Assembly: GCA_032718475.1 (NCBI GenBank)
Contig: JAUCBJ010004890.1
Coordinates: forward strand, 1-37,657
Origin: Nemertoderma westbladi
Taxonomy: Eukaryota > Xenacoelomorpha > Nemertodermatida > Nemertodermatidae
Reading direction: 5' to 3'
Length of the DNA: 37,657 bases
The notes beneath the pieces were generated by a model. It was not told the origin of the DNA and searched no databases. It worked only from the letters and a program-made list of their open reading frames with translations. This document shows, one piece after another, positions 1 through 10,720 of the stretch. The translations under genes were made by a program, and so were the position numbers. Position 1 is the first letter of the stretch. The number at the start of each line of letters is the position of its first letter.

Positions 1-722
1 ATAAAGCGGTTTCCTTTACAACGCTGAGTTACGGTATTACCATTCGGAGGGCACCCAAATTTTATTTCAAGATAATCATATTTCCTTCCGTGGTTATAAG
101 CGCTATCATCCCGTTTGTTTTTCTGCTTCCCCAAGAAGAAGGTGACAGAATTGGTCTTGTTTCTGCGTTATTCTTTGCTCAGCTGTTGAATCTTGTCATG
201 GTGCAGGAATATGTTCCACCAGCAGGTAAGCCTGTACCTTTATTAAGTGGGCTCTACTATATGAACGTTAACATTACAATTTTCACAGTAATTGCTTGTG
301 TCATCCTTCAGAGAATATACCACATTTTGAACAAATTGGATGAGAAATGTTCCAACAGTGACATTGAGGAAGTTCCTAAGGATGTAGTTGGTAATGGAGA
401 GGACATTGCTTTGAAACAGCCGAATGGTAATAAAGAACTTAATAAGAAAGGATTATCCGAAGCAACAGTCAAGTTCTTCAGATTTCGATGGCGCATTAGG
501 AAAAAGAAAATCCGGATGTTGATAAAGATAATTAAAATAGTAGATGTGGGTTTGTTTCTTTTCACTGGTATCTTTATCATAGCAGTCAACGTTGATATGA
601 TGCGAAACTTCTCGGGAGAATCAAATGGAATGGCTCTCTTGGAACAGTTTTTTGCTCATCATGATAAAGACAATGATACAAGCAACAACCCAGAAGTTAC
701 TGATGACTATGACTACTACTGA
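1..722 (+). CDS. Pentameric ligand-gated ion channel (nicotinic-receptor type), 3' part, copy A
   Basis: The reading frame is already open at base 1 (first full codon at base 3) and ends at TGA 720-722. It matches residues 225-464 of the complete gene at 10721-12115. It contains the end of the extracellular domain, membrane segments M1 to M3, the intracellular loop and M4, ending in an acidic, tyrosine-rich tail. By eye it differs from copy B at about four bases, three of which change a residue: M255V, I319F and T385R. A GTG at 90 replaces the ATG of copy B and is not a start. The family forms five-subunit channels in the plasma membrane. The 5' half lies outside the window, so it cannot be judged whether this copy is intact. 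There is no frameshift or internal stop in the visible part. Confidence 0.9.
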   Translation, partial: KAVSFTTLSYGITIRRAPKFYFKIIIFPSVVISAIIPFVFLLPQEEGDRIGLVSALFFAQLLNLVMVQEYVPPAGKPVPLLSGLYYMNVNITIFTVIACVILQRIYHILNKLDEKCSNSDIEEVPKDVVGNGEDIALKQPNGNKELNKKGLSEATVKFFRFRWRIRKKKIRMLIKIIKIVDVGLFLFTGIFIIAVNVDMMRNFSGESNGMALLEQFFAHHDKDNDTSNNPEVTDDYDYY

Positions 723-889
723 GATAGGAAGTCCCAATACTACGAATTGATTTTTTATAATAGAACTACACCACGAGTTAATTCTAAAACTGTGGTTTCG
801 ATTACTGTAGTAAGGTACTATTATAACCACGGCTTTTCCGTTACCGTAGTCTCATGGTTGTGCCAACGCGACTTGTAGGCCTATACATG

Positions 890-1790
890 CACGTTCGTGG
901 GGCTTTCGAGCAGCACGAGGATCAGTTATGAGATACAAAATATAATTGAGCCATATTCTATCACAGAATCGGTATTTAAGAAATTTAACCAAACCGTCAA
1001 TAAATCAAAAAAGAGAGGAAAGTTCCTTCCCTTAACCTTTTATCCCCTTTGATCTGCACTCCAACCCAAAGGCCCATTATTGATGGCAGGCAGATATTGA
1101 CAGCTACCCAATTTGTTAGAAATAGTAAAACTTACCTTATGCCCATTTAGTATTGATACTGAAATATTATTAAATTAATTTACCATGTTAATGCCTCGAC
1201 TAATTTGAAATAAACACTAAGCAATCTGTCTGATTCGTAAGGCTCCTTACGCTGCCTGTCTTATAGATGTAATTACTCATAGCTCGAGTAGGGCGAGCCA
1301 CGAAGTCTAGGTGAGCCTTTAGCATACAGTAGCAGTACAATTAGTGAGCCGTCGTCGTTGGAAATGTTTGAACGCTAATAAGTCTGTCAATCATGGATGA
1401 AATGGAACCAAACTTTGTGCACATGTAGTCTATAAAAACTTCAGAAATTCTACAGAGAAACAGACTTCTGTAGTTCATATGTCTGCCGCTAGGGGGGAAT
1501 TGACAGAAACGTAGAAGTAGCTGTAATTATAGAACCACAATCAGTTCATCTGAAATTTGGTAGGAGTGACCTATGAACGAACATTGCATCTTAAAAGTAG
1601 CTGTAATAGAACCAATCAGATTCATCTGAAAGTTGGAGTACTGACCTACGATCATTGCTTAAATAGAACTGGTAGAGACAAGCTAACGAAGTAGTAGACA
1701 AAATTTCAAGTACTAGGATTTACATCTTTTTCGGGTTAACCTTTCTCGCGTTAGCTGAGTCTCGTGCTGCGCGAAGGCCCCACGAACGTG
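890..1790. mobile_element. 0.9 kb non-autonomous element with 30-bp terminal inverted repeats (copy A)
   Basis: The left end 890-919 begins CACGTTCGTGGGGCTTTCGA. The right end 1761-1790 is its reverse complement with two mismatches in 30. No coding region is visible inside. The same element sits at the same place in copy B (12283-13229), so it was present before the duplication. A related end without a partner is at 36223. No clear target duplication could be defined, so the superfamily is open; MITE or foldback type is inferred. Confidence 0.7.
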
Positions 1791-3033
1791 TACTGATTAC
1801 CAGCCAGGCAATAGCCAGCACGCCATGGAATTAGGGGAGATGCAAGTAGCTTATATTAATTAAAAACACATTTCCTGAAGTAAATCACTTGATCTAATAA
1901 ATAACAATAATGGAATGGGGTATGGGGATTCCAGCTGTATAATTTTTAAGTATCATTATTTATACTAGAAAATAATTAATTTCCATGAAACCGGCAGGGC
2001 AGGCTGACAATGCCTTTTTTTACCGAAATTAGCTCAATTAACTAATTAACTGCTTTTATCTTAGCTTCTCCAAGGCAATATGCGAATTTAACTTTGAAAA
2101 TTTCGAAACTTTTCCCAAACAACATTGTGTACCAAGTTTGGATAGATTTCATCGAGGATCAACTGAGCTATTAACGTTTAAATATACGGATCTACAGAAC
2201 GACAGATCTACAGACACGCCGATTGAGATAGTGGTACCCGTATACTACGCTCTCTTACTTTCTTGGCTCTCCCCACAATAATGGAATACAGTAGAGTATT
2301 AGGCCTACATGTACTACATCGTACAACAATATCCTCACCCCCCACCCCATTTGCAATAAACTGAAACTAGTTTACAGTTTTCTTGCGTGTCAATTTATAA
2401 AATTTATATAAAGTTATTTAGCGGGAAATTGATACTAAGTTTTAAGTAACAAAAGAGAGTTGGACACCGAATATCTTCTATGTTTTTTATGATACAGTTA
2501 GTTCAGTGTTACTTGGCCAAGGGAGGTCTAAACTACTGGTGCAGGGAGCCTAGAGTTAGATGGATATGATGGGTGGTTTTTAATCTTGTTTGCAATTTTA
2601 CTGTAATGGTTATTTTTTTATCCAAGATTTAATAAACCAGAAATGCAGGTCTGTCTTGTGATTCCATATTTCATGGGGTGGGGGTTTCATTACAAGATTA
2701 TTAACAATCTGAATTTAGTAAACAAATGGCCGATATGCAGATTCGTAGTAATCCGTATACAATGTTTACTTTCCATCGATACCATCAAAACTATATGGGT
2801 CCGACAAAAATAATCCAAAATTAGTTTCCAACTAAAATACGAAAAAGAAAGATTGAAAAAAGCAGAGGACCGCACTAACAGTCTAACTAACAAGTCTCCT
2901 TAGCTATGCCCCATGTTTGTACCTCATGTTGGCCTTCGCTAACTAAAACAATGCTGTAAGGGTTCATTCACTAATACCCGTGAAGTCCATATTATATTGA
3001 GACTACCATGTTTATCGAGTACCTATCTATCCT
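1791..3033. other. Noncoding flank shared with copy B
   Basis: This stretch has no supported gene. It is AT-rich and aligns with about 13230-14600 of copy B. It has one copy of the 31-bp unit (around 2520-2550) that is present four times in copy B. Short open frames in it are not conserved as proteins and are not called. Confidence 0.7.
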
Positions 3034-5087
3034 ATACTGTTGAACGATCAGAGGACGTTACTCCTTACTGATAAGCGGTCTGACTTGGTCCAACGCAATC
3101 TCTTAATTTTGAACACAAGCAGAACCTCCAGAACCGTCTGCTAAAATATGTTACTATTACTAACTATACGGCTCTGACAATCACTCGCTCCTTTCTCTGT
3201 TGATTTCTCAACAGAGAGCTAACTGTTCGAATCTATAAGCCACACAGCAATAACCAAAACAATAAATCTGAAATGGCTCCCTAAGCTACTTAAAAAGAGT
3301 GCGGGTGGTCTAGCACTCGTCGTTCACTTATCACAGAAACACTGGAAGTTATCGGGTGGAACAATGTCAAATGTGAGAATATTTTAATACTATAATGGGA
3401 TAGACCTTTTATTTTTCCAAATGTCAAAACTTGGCCTTCGCTGGCTTTAGGCCAGCAAATTACTACTGTATACTAGCTACCGCTGTCATCCCGTTGACCC
3501 ACTATTTTCAAATAACCGCCTAGCGTCGAATATTCTACGGTATTCTAAAGTAATTTACCCAAACTACTCTCCGCTATGCAGCGTACAAGTTCTTAATTTT
3601 ATTCTAACTAACATGCTAAATGAACTACAGTGTCATAAATACGAATTTGCGTACTAATTACTAAGTATTCCAGAATACGTATTCCTAATTTATTACGTTA
3701 CTGAGTTATACTAGCAACAGCCTAAATACTGTATTATTTTGACCTAATCAGCAATTAATAAGCATAAACTAGGAAATGGAAAACAATCAAGAAAAAACAG
3801 CGCCCATCTAAGCATTCACATTCAAGCTTCAGGCACTCTTTAGCAACACAACACAAAATAGCGTTAGCAATAGAACTGGTAGTGTTTCTGACCGTGCTAA
3901 TAGCGCTAGTCAGCTAGTGTCAACCAGTGCGTTAGTATACTAGTATACTAGTATAAGAAGCAAAGGACCCCCAAAGCCACACGCAGGCCTCCTAACTAAA
4001 CCCCCTATTACTACCCTAGCACTGCAAAGGTTGAGACGAAGTCTGGATCGTCAGCCCCCAAATACTGTAATGACGACCGGTCCCCAGTCCTTAGTTGATT
4101 AGCCCGACCGCAACTGCTAGCCCCCCGCCAGCGTTGCCCCAAATTGGATCCTCCACACCTCCCTCCGTCGCTTCCACGGTGCGCCCGCTGCGCCCGCTGC
4201 GCCTACCAGTACCCTTAGCCCTTCATGCTAAGCAAATAGTTACCGTACCGGCGCATGCGTTTACAAACAGTCTGACAGTTGAAAGGATATCCTTGTAAGG
4301 ATTATTACATCTCAATCACATAGATTTTAGAAATCAAGAGTCAATGCAGAAATGATTATTCGAAATTGTAATCAAAGAAGTAATCAGCAGAAATAAATTA
4401 CGAATAGCAGAATACACAAGCAAGAAGATTTAAAACATTTTAATCAAAAACGTGCAGTACCGCTGTACTGGTGCACCTACACACCGAACACAAAAAAGGT
4501 ATACTAAGACTGAAGCACTGCAAAACTGTGACTGACGAAATATATGTATGACGCAACAATCATATCATTGGTCCAACAAAACCCTACTACCATTAAACTA
4601 ACGTAAAAGAGCTAGGCCAATGAGGAAGCCGGATCGTGCTCCTTGCTGCCCCATTTTGCAAATTATTACCATATATGGTAATGAATCTGTCCTGGTGGGC
4701 TTATAGGTTTATGGCCGTAACATTAATTTCGCGATTATTAAAGCAGATTAAGCATAAATTCGGTACAAACGCCAGTTTATAGAGAAATATAAAAGAAATT
4801 AGTACAAATATGCATCAGGTTCAGTCAATATCAATAAACGGCAAATTCATATTAGAGTTTTATAAAAGTTTTGCCACCACAAATGTATTTACTAAGGTTT
4901 TATTATACAATTACATACGCAGAACTACATACTGTACAAAATCGAACGAATAATATAAACTAGTGTATTTTATTTTCCCTATCTAACAACGGCTGTACAT
5001 CAATATGACTTATCTAAATTACTCTGTACTGTATAATGGGCTGTTTTAAGTACACAGCGCCATATATCGTAACATATACCAATCGCC
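3034..5087. other. 2.05 kb segment present only in copy A
   Basis: Copy B runs from ATCCTATAC directly into CAATCTCCAAC at about 14610, while copy A has about 2,050 bases between the matching points. Both junctions share TATAC, which fits either a microhomology deletion in copy B or an insertion in copy A. The segment has no recognisable gene. Around 3960-4270 it is noticeably C-rich and contains tandem GCGCCCGCT, unlike its AT-rich surroundings. No terminal inverted repeats were found. Confidence 0.6.
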
Positions 5088-5118
5088 AACATTGGCTTGA
5101 ATTTCATTTAATTTCGAA

Positions 5119-6498
5119 GATCAACGGCCACTGCTACCAGTGAGATCTGTGCTTCTCTGGGCAACCAACGGCCACTGCTACCAGTGAGATCTCTGGGCAG
5201 CCAACGGCCACTGCTACCAGTGAAATCTCTGGGCACCCAAAGGCCACTGCTACCAGTGAAATCTCTGGGCAACCAATGGCCACTGCTACCAGTGAGATCT
5301 CTGGGCGGCCAACGGACACTGCTACCAGTGAGATATCTGCTTCTCTGGGCAGCCAACAGCCACTGCTAACAATGAGATCTCTGGGCAGCCAACGGCCACT
5401 GCTACCAGTGAGATCTCGGGGTGGCTAACGGCCACTGCTACCAGTGAGATTTCTGGGCAGCCAACGGCCTCTGCTACCAGTGAGATCTCTGGGCAGCCAA
5501 CGGCCACTGCTACCAGTGAGATCTCTGGGCAGCCAACGGCCACTGCTACTAGTGAGATCTCTGGGCAGCCAACGGCCACTGCTACCAGTGAGGTCTCTGG
5601 GAAGCCAACTGTCACTGGGCAGCCAACGGCCACTTCTACCAACAATGAGATCTCTCGGCAGCCAACGGTCACGGCTACCAGTGAGATGTCTGGGTAGCCA
5701 ACGGACACTGCTACCAGTGAGATCTCTGGGCAGCCTACGGCCACTGCTACCAGTGAGATCTCTGGATAGCCAAATGTCACTGCTACCAGTTAGATCTCTG
5801 GGAAGCCAACTGTCACTGCTACCAGCAGTGAGATCTCAGGGTGGCCAACTGCCATTGCTACCAGTGAGATCTCTGGGCAGCCAACGGCCACTGCTACCAG
5901 TGAGATCTCTGGGCAGTCAACGGCCACTGCTACAAGTGAGATATCTGGGCAGCCAACGGCCACTGCTACCAGTGTGATCTCTGGGCAGTCAACGGCTACT
6001 GCTACTAGTGAGATCTCTGGGCAGTAAACGGCCACTGTTACCAGTGAGATCTCTGGGCTGCCGACGGCCACTGCTACCAGTGAGATCTCCGGGTGGCCAA
6101 CGGCCACTGCTAACTGTGAGATCTCTGGGCAGCCAACGACCGCTGCTACCTGTGAGATCTCTGCGCTGCCCACGACCACTGCTACTTGTGAGATCACTGG
6201 GCAGCCAACGACCACTGCTAACTGTGAGATCTCTGGTCAGCCAAAGACCACTGCTAACTGTGAGATCTATGGGTGGCAAACGGCCACTGCTACCAGTAAG
6301 ATCTCTGGGCAGCCAACGACCGCTGCTACCTGTGAGATCTCTGCGCTGCCAACGACCACTGCTACCTGTGAGATCACTGGGCAGCCAACGACCACTGCTA
6401 ACTGTGAGATCTCTGGTCAGCCAAAGACCACTGCTAACTGTGAGATCTATGGGTGGCAAAGGACCACTGCTACCAGTGAGATCTCTGAGTGACCAACT
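5119..6498. repeat. 36-bp minisatellite array A (about 38 units)
   Basis: The unit is close to CAACGGCCACTGCTACCAGT followed by GAGATCTCTGGGCAGC, 36 bp long. Because 36 is a multiple of three and the unit has no stop in several frames, long open frames appear on both strands; these are artefacts of the repeat. A five-unit block of 180 bp is duplicated near 6133 and 6313, which gives a local higher-order repeat. Variant units include an extra ACCAACAATGAG or AGCAGTGAG insertion. Confidence 0.97.
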
Positions 6499-6676
6499 GC
6501 CACCCAGAGGTTACTGTGGGTGGCCATAATTCTCCTGTTACAACCCAACCAATGGATAGTTTTCGAATGGTGTGTTTTTTTTAAGAAATATAATTTTTTA
6601 AAACTTAACTTTATCACCAGATGTTACTGTTGGTCTTAACTTAAACCATCTCTTACTTAAGATTTGTCTTTGTTCA

Positions 6677-7770
6677 AAAATTAGTAAAGAAAGTATTTAG
6701 AACGGGTCACATGTGGGCCAGTAAGGATATGCTGAACAAACTGCCGCAAAAAATAATAGATATTATGGTTTAATTCAGTATAGTGGCAAAATTTGGAAGG
6801 TTGTCACTGGGGGTTGAACCGGCACTGTGGTACCGGTTTGGCCTAAAAAATAGGTGTCGTTGGTCTGGCTTCCTTTGTTCATTTAGATCCTTAATACGGA
6901 GTGTACGGTATGTTGTAATACCATTTGTATCTCTAAGTATAACTTTTGATCCGTTGTCATCAACCTCCCAGTGACTTTCTTCCAATATTTTTTCAATACT
7001 AATTAAAATATTATTGGGTAACATTAGTAGCCTACAATTCGGTGTATTTCTCCCATAATAACGTAGGCCTGTTGCATGGAATTAAAGATGGCTCAATTAC
7101 TCTGTAACTAAATAGTTAACAAATGTGACAGACGTGAGGGAGTATTAGGAATACGTAATGCGCCACTCAATAATTTATTGATCACATCAGCAGCTGTAAC
7201 ATCCATAATTTGATAATGGTGATAAGGTAATAATAAAGAATATAAACGTTACGAAGTCAGTATGGTAAATTTTATTGTTAATTAACCAAATAGTAATAGA
7301 AACTGTATTGGATAAATAAAATAAAGAACACTAATTATTTCTACCTAATACATTCTCAGGTAGACTAATAAAAAACCGCAATAATTTTTATTGTCCGTTT
7401 AAATCCTTTTTTTGTCCTTTTTTTTTTATTTTTTATGTCCTCCAAAAGTCTAATGTTAGGTTCCATGCTACCGGTTTCTATACTGCTGTTCTCTCAGGCT
7501 ATCAGTACCGGTATTAGTATATATAGCACTATTTTGCTGTATTGTATGTACAGATGTAGGTATAAAGCAGGTATTTCTGTATTTTAGTACCGGTACCGGC
7601 ACCGGTACTGCTATAGGCCTACTGTGTAGCCTACCATTTAAATACGGTAATGGTAGGCCTACCGGTTGTGCTAATAAATTTTAAATAATTGATAGGCCAA
7701 ACTGGATTGCAGGATTGTGGAAAATGTGGATATACCTTTCACATAATTTAGGCCTATTACTGTATTAGTT
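6677..7770. other. AT-rich stretch without a supported gene
   Basis: This stretch follows the end of the duplication. A minus-strand open frame of 84 codons (6770-7024) has no recognisable domain. At about 7590-7612 there is a short palindromic run of ACCGGTACCGG words, and TAGGCCTA words occur at about 7614 and 7652. T-rich blocks with TTGTCC and ATGTCC occur at 7390-7440. Confidence 0.5.
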
Positions 7771-7776
7771 TTATCG

Positions 7777-8437
7777 TCTCTGTAACCTGCTCCTTTCCCT
7801 CAATTAGTTAAATGATCGTTTATTGTTTTGGTTAGAAAATCCCGCCTCTGTAACCTGCCCCTTTCCCTCAATTAGTTAAATGATCGTTTATTGTTTTGGT
7901 TAGAAAATCCCGCCTCTGTAACCTGCTCCTTTCCCTGAATTGGTAAAGTGACCGTTTATTGTTTTGGTTAGAAAGGCCCGCCTCTGTAACCTGCCCCTTT
8001 CCCTCAATTAGTTAAATGATCGTTTATTGTTTTGGTTAGAAAATCCCGCCTCTGTAACCTGCTCCTTTCCCTCAATTAGTTAAGAGATCGTTTATTGTTT
8101 TGGTTAGAAAATTCCGCCTCTGAAACCTGTCCCTTTCCCTCAATTAGTTAAATGATCGTTTATTGTTTTGGTTAGAAAATCCCGCCTCTGTAACCTGCTC
8201 CTTTCCCTCAATAAGTTAAGTGATCGTTTATTGTTTTGGTTAGAAAATCCCGCCTCTGTAACCTGCTCCTTTCCCTCAATTAGTTATGTGATCGTTTATT
8301 GTTTTGGCTAGAAAATCCCGTCTCTGTAACCTACTCCTTTCCCTGATTTGGTAAAGTGACTGTTTATTGTTTTGGTTAGAAAACTCGGCCTTAACCTGCT
8401 CCTTTCCATCAATTGGTAATTGTTTTTGGCTATAAAA
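7777..8437. repeat. 68-bp tandem array (about 9.5 units)
   Basis: Units start with CTCTGTAACCTGCYCCTTTC and contain CAATTAGTTAAATGATCG and TTATTGTTTTGGTTAGAAAA. Starts recur about every 67-68 bases from 7778 to 8386. Internal units are nearly identical and the last ones are degraded. The period is not a multiple of three, and a minus-strand open frame at its edge is not considered real. Confidence 0.95.
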
Positions 8438-8639
8438 TGAGTGTTTTGCTACGTCATGTGGTAATCGATTATCGACAACAACCACAAACTATTAAATAGA
8501 GTCTTTTTACCACAGGCGCATATGGAAATCTATCTCATAGTCTAGAAAATCATGGAATCATGGAATGTTTTGGCACAGGCATAGTGAAATCAACTGTCTG
8601 ACAGTCCAGAAATCAGCAGTCTGACAGTTTGAAGAAATA

Positions 8640-8780
8640 CATACATAAAAAGTCATTAAAAGGACAATAAAAGTCATTAAAAGGACAACAAAAGTCATTA
8701 TGCATAATTCGTAAAAAAAAATGACAAAAAAAAGTCAAATAAAAGGACATAAAAAATCACTGCCATAAAAAACATAGGAA
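8640..8780. repeat. A-rich repeats of GTCATTAAAAGGACA type
   Basis: Short irregular units GTCATTAAAAGGACAA occur about three times, followed by A-rich AAAGTCAAATAAAAGGACAT. T-rich words at 7390-7440 (TTGTCC, ATGTCC) are loosely the reverse complement, so the 68-bp array may lie inside an old element with degenerate inverted ends. Confidence 0.4.
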
Positions 8781-9002
8781 GCAACCAATATAATGTACGT
8801 ACAAGCCTTCTATGAAAGTTTGCGAAATCTTCTATTGAGTCTACCCAACAGCTGTTGGTACCCGGCTGGCTCCCTGGTTTAGTTTTCCGGTTTTGTTAGT
8901 TTAATCGACAGTTGTTGCATACGACCAGGTAAACAAAATCTACTAAGACTTTACTTTTAAATTAAGCTTATCCTGAGTTGAGGACATAACTTTAATTGAC
9001 AA

Positions 9003-10119
9003 TTAGTGAAGGTGTTCGGACGACATTTCCCCCGGACAGTTCCCCCCGCTCAAGTAGGACACTTCCCGCCCGGACACTTCCCCCCCAGACACTTCCCCCC
9101 GGACACTTCCCCCCCGACTGTTCTTAACTTAGCACATTCGTATTTTTCATTTTGTAAGGTAAACGGACCGCTTGTATCCAGACAAGTTATAACCAATTTT
9201 CCTTTCGTAGCTCAGAAAGTGATCTTTTCATCCCGATTTTACATTTTATATCCAAGTTTTATTTATGGATTTTATCAATGCAATTACATCGTATTATTTG
9301 CTAATCTTTAAACAATTAATTAGGTGACCTATAAATTCCATCCCCCGAATGATATACTGTTTTTATTAACTATAGAATTATAATAATTAATTGTTTTAAT
9401 TATAGGTATTATTATGTAATAGTCTTCTTCAAATTGAAGCAGATGGGGATGAATATTATTGTTGCAATCAAAATTATACTGTACCTCTCCAGGGGAAAAT
9501 CGACATGCGGCGACCTGTATTCTGTGTTCAGCATTACATATTGATATATATATTACTATACATACTATATAGATATTATACACACTACATATTAAATTTC
9601 CTGGTTACTTGCAATATTTTTAATAGGATCTTGTTGAATTATATAATATTGTAGTAATTTATATATTAATTTGGTTAACATTCAATACAGCTCCTACTTT
9701 AGACTTAGTCAATTTATTATCTTAAGATACAAACCTGAATTGATTATTTCAAAACGGTCTCAGTCTTTCACCACGGGCACACAGGGAAATCCCGGGGTTT
9801 GGGGGCGGCAGCCCCCAAGAAAAGAAGCGGGGGTTTGGGGGCGGCAGCCCCCAATTAAAAGAAAAACAAACAAAATTTGACTATAAAAATGTTTCTTTTA
9901 TAATTTTGAAAAAACTTGTCTAGATACAACTTGTCCTGTAACCATCTTTAACTTTTGTTTATTGCTTTGATGCACCCAGATTAATTTTAACACTTTAACT
10001 GGGGGGGAAGTGTCCGGAGGGCAAGTGTCCGGGGGGAAGTGTCCTACTTGGGCGGGGGGGAAGTGTCCGGGGGGGAACTGTCCGGGGGGGGGGGGGGGGT
10101 GTCCTAGATCCTTAGTGAA
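9003..10119. mobile_element. Foldback element, hAT-like, with G/C-run arms and 8-bp target duplication
   Basis: The 8-bp direct repeat TTAGTGAA flanks the element at 9003-9010 and 10112-10119 and fits the nTnnnnAn pattern known for hAT target sites. Left arm 9011-9121 is C-rich (units like GGACACTTCCCCCC). Right arm about 10000-10111 is the reverse complement (units like GGGGGGAAGTGTCC), including a run of 17 or more G. Both arms share GGACAGTTCCCCCC and CAAGTAGGACACTTCC. The interior (9122-9999) is AT-rich with no convincing coding region. It is non-autonomous by inspection. Confidence 0.82.
9795..9855. repeat. Two copies of a GC-rich hairpin unit
   Basis: The stretch GGGTTTGGGGGCGGCAGCCC is present twice, about 37 bases apart, inside the foldback element. 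Each copy contains TTGGGGGC GGCA GCCCCCAA, which can fold as an 8-bp stem with a 4-base loop. Its composition is unlike the AT-rich interior around it. Confidence 0.8.
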
Positions 10120-10354
10120 ATGTTTTTCAACTGTTTGGATTATAGTTTCCTAATTTTACATTGTAGCTATGCTAGGGAGATCAAATTATAGTTGTGGGAA
10201 TTTAATTTCGAGGAATAATGTTAATACTGTATTATGCAGATATCAAATACACATCGAATCTTTCCAAACTTTTTATTCAACAATTTGATAACAATTGATA
10301 AATAGTTGCGTTTACAAAAACCATCCAGTCTAAAGACAAGTTCGTTATAACTAA

Positions 10355-10608
10355 AGTAGCCAAATGGCTACTTTGAGTAAGAGCGCACTGCTGGAGAAGT
10401 AAAGAGGAGGTCATACCAGATCTACTGTTCTGGCAACCAACACAAGGAAAGCGTACCCGTGGACGACCGGCTATAACATATATAGATCAACTTGAAAGCG
10501 ATTCAGGTTATAGAGAAACGAATTTGCGATAACTATGGAGAATCTGGAAGCCAGGAAGGATCTCATTTCCACTGAGTTCGCTCGACCTAGTAGTAGTAGC
10601 CAAATGGC
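10355..10608 (+). mobile_element. 5'-truncated LINE stub with 14-bp target duplication
   Basis: AGTAGCCAAATGGC flanks the insert at 10355-10368 and 10595-10608. The interior, read on the plus strand from about 10430, gives a tail typical of jockey/RTE-like ORF2 proteins: LFWQPTQGKRTRGRP followed by TYIDQLESDSG. A TAA at 10530-10532 interrupts the frame, so the copy is dead. It ends in a short TAG repeat (CTAGTAGTAGT), which fits a LINE 3' tail. The insertion lies about 60-310 bases upstream of the receptor gene's putative TATA box. Confidence 0.8.
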
Positions 10609-10666
10609 AGTACTTCAAATTGATATTGAAAACTACTTTGTTACTTTAAAAGACAAAAACTTTAAG

Positions 10667-10679
10667 TATAAATATATAG
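10667..10679 (+). promoter_or_regulatory. Putative TATA box of receptor copy B
   Basis: TATAAATATATAG lies 42 bases before the ATG at 10721. The setting is AT-rich, so the match may be chance. If used, the 5' UTR would be only about 20-25 bases. Confidence 0.3.
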
Positions 10680-10720
10680 CACAATTATTGTAATAAATAA
10701 TAATACTAAATAACATTAAA

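Larger units (their letters stand above)
1..6676. repeat. Segmental duplication, copy A
   Basis: The sequence from base 1 matches 11394 onward in the same orientation. It continues through the receptor 3' end, the noncoding flank and the inverted-repeat element to about 3033, and resumes from about 5088 through the minisatellite to about 6676. Coding parts are nearly identical, while noncoding parts carry small indels. The last shared bases are the stretch ending in TTTGTCTTTGTTCA. The left limit lies beyond the window. Confidence 0.93.

Noticed and set aside
90-722. GTG at 90 as a start of a short 210-aa receptor protein
   Set aside because: The frame is open to the window edge and matches the middle of the full receptor; GTG is a substitution of the ATG codon for M255.
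4095-4298. Open frame of 67 codons in the C-rich patch of copy A
   Set aside because: It begins at TTG, is low in complexity and is absent from copy B, so there is nothing to support it.
6770-7024. Minus-strand open frame of 84 codons
   Set aside because: It looks mildly protein-like, but no domain, neighbour exon or clear splice site could be recognised; it could be a transposon remnant.
9006-9311. Open frame of 101 codons with repeated HFPP
   Set aside because: The repeat is a translation of the C-rich arm of the foldback element.
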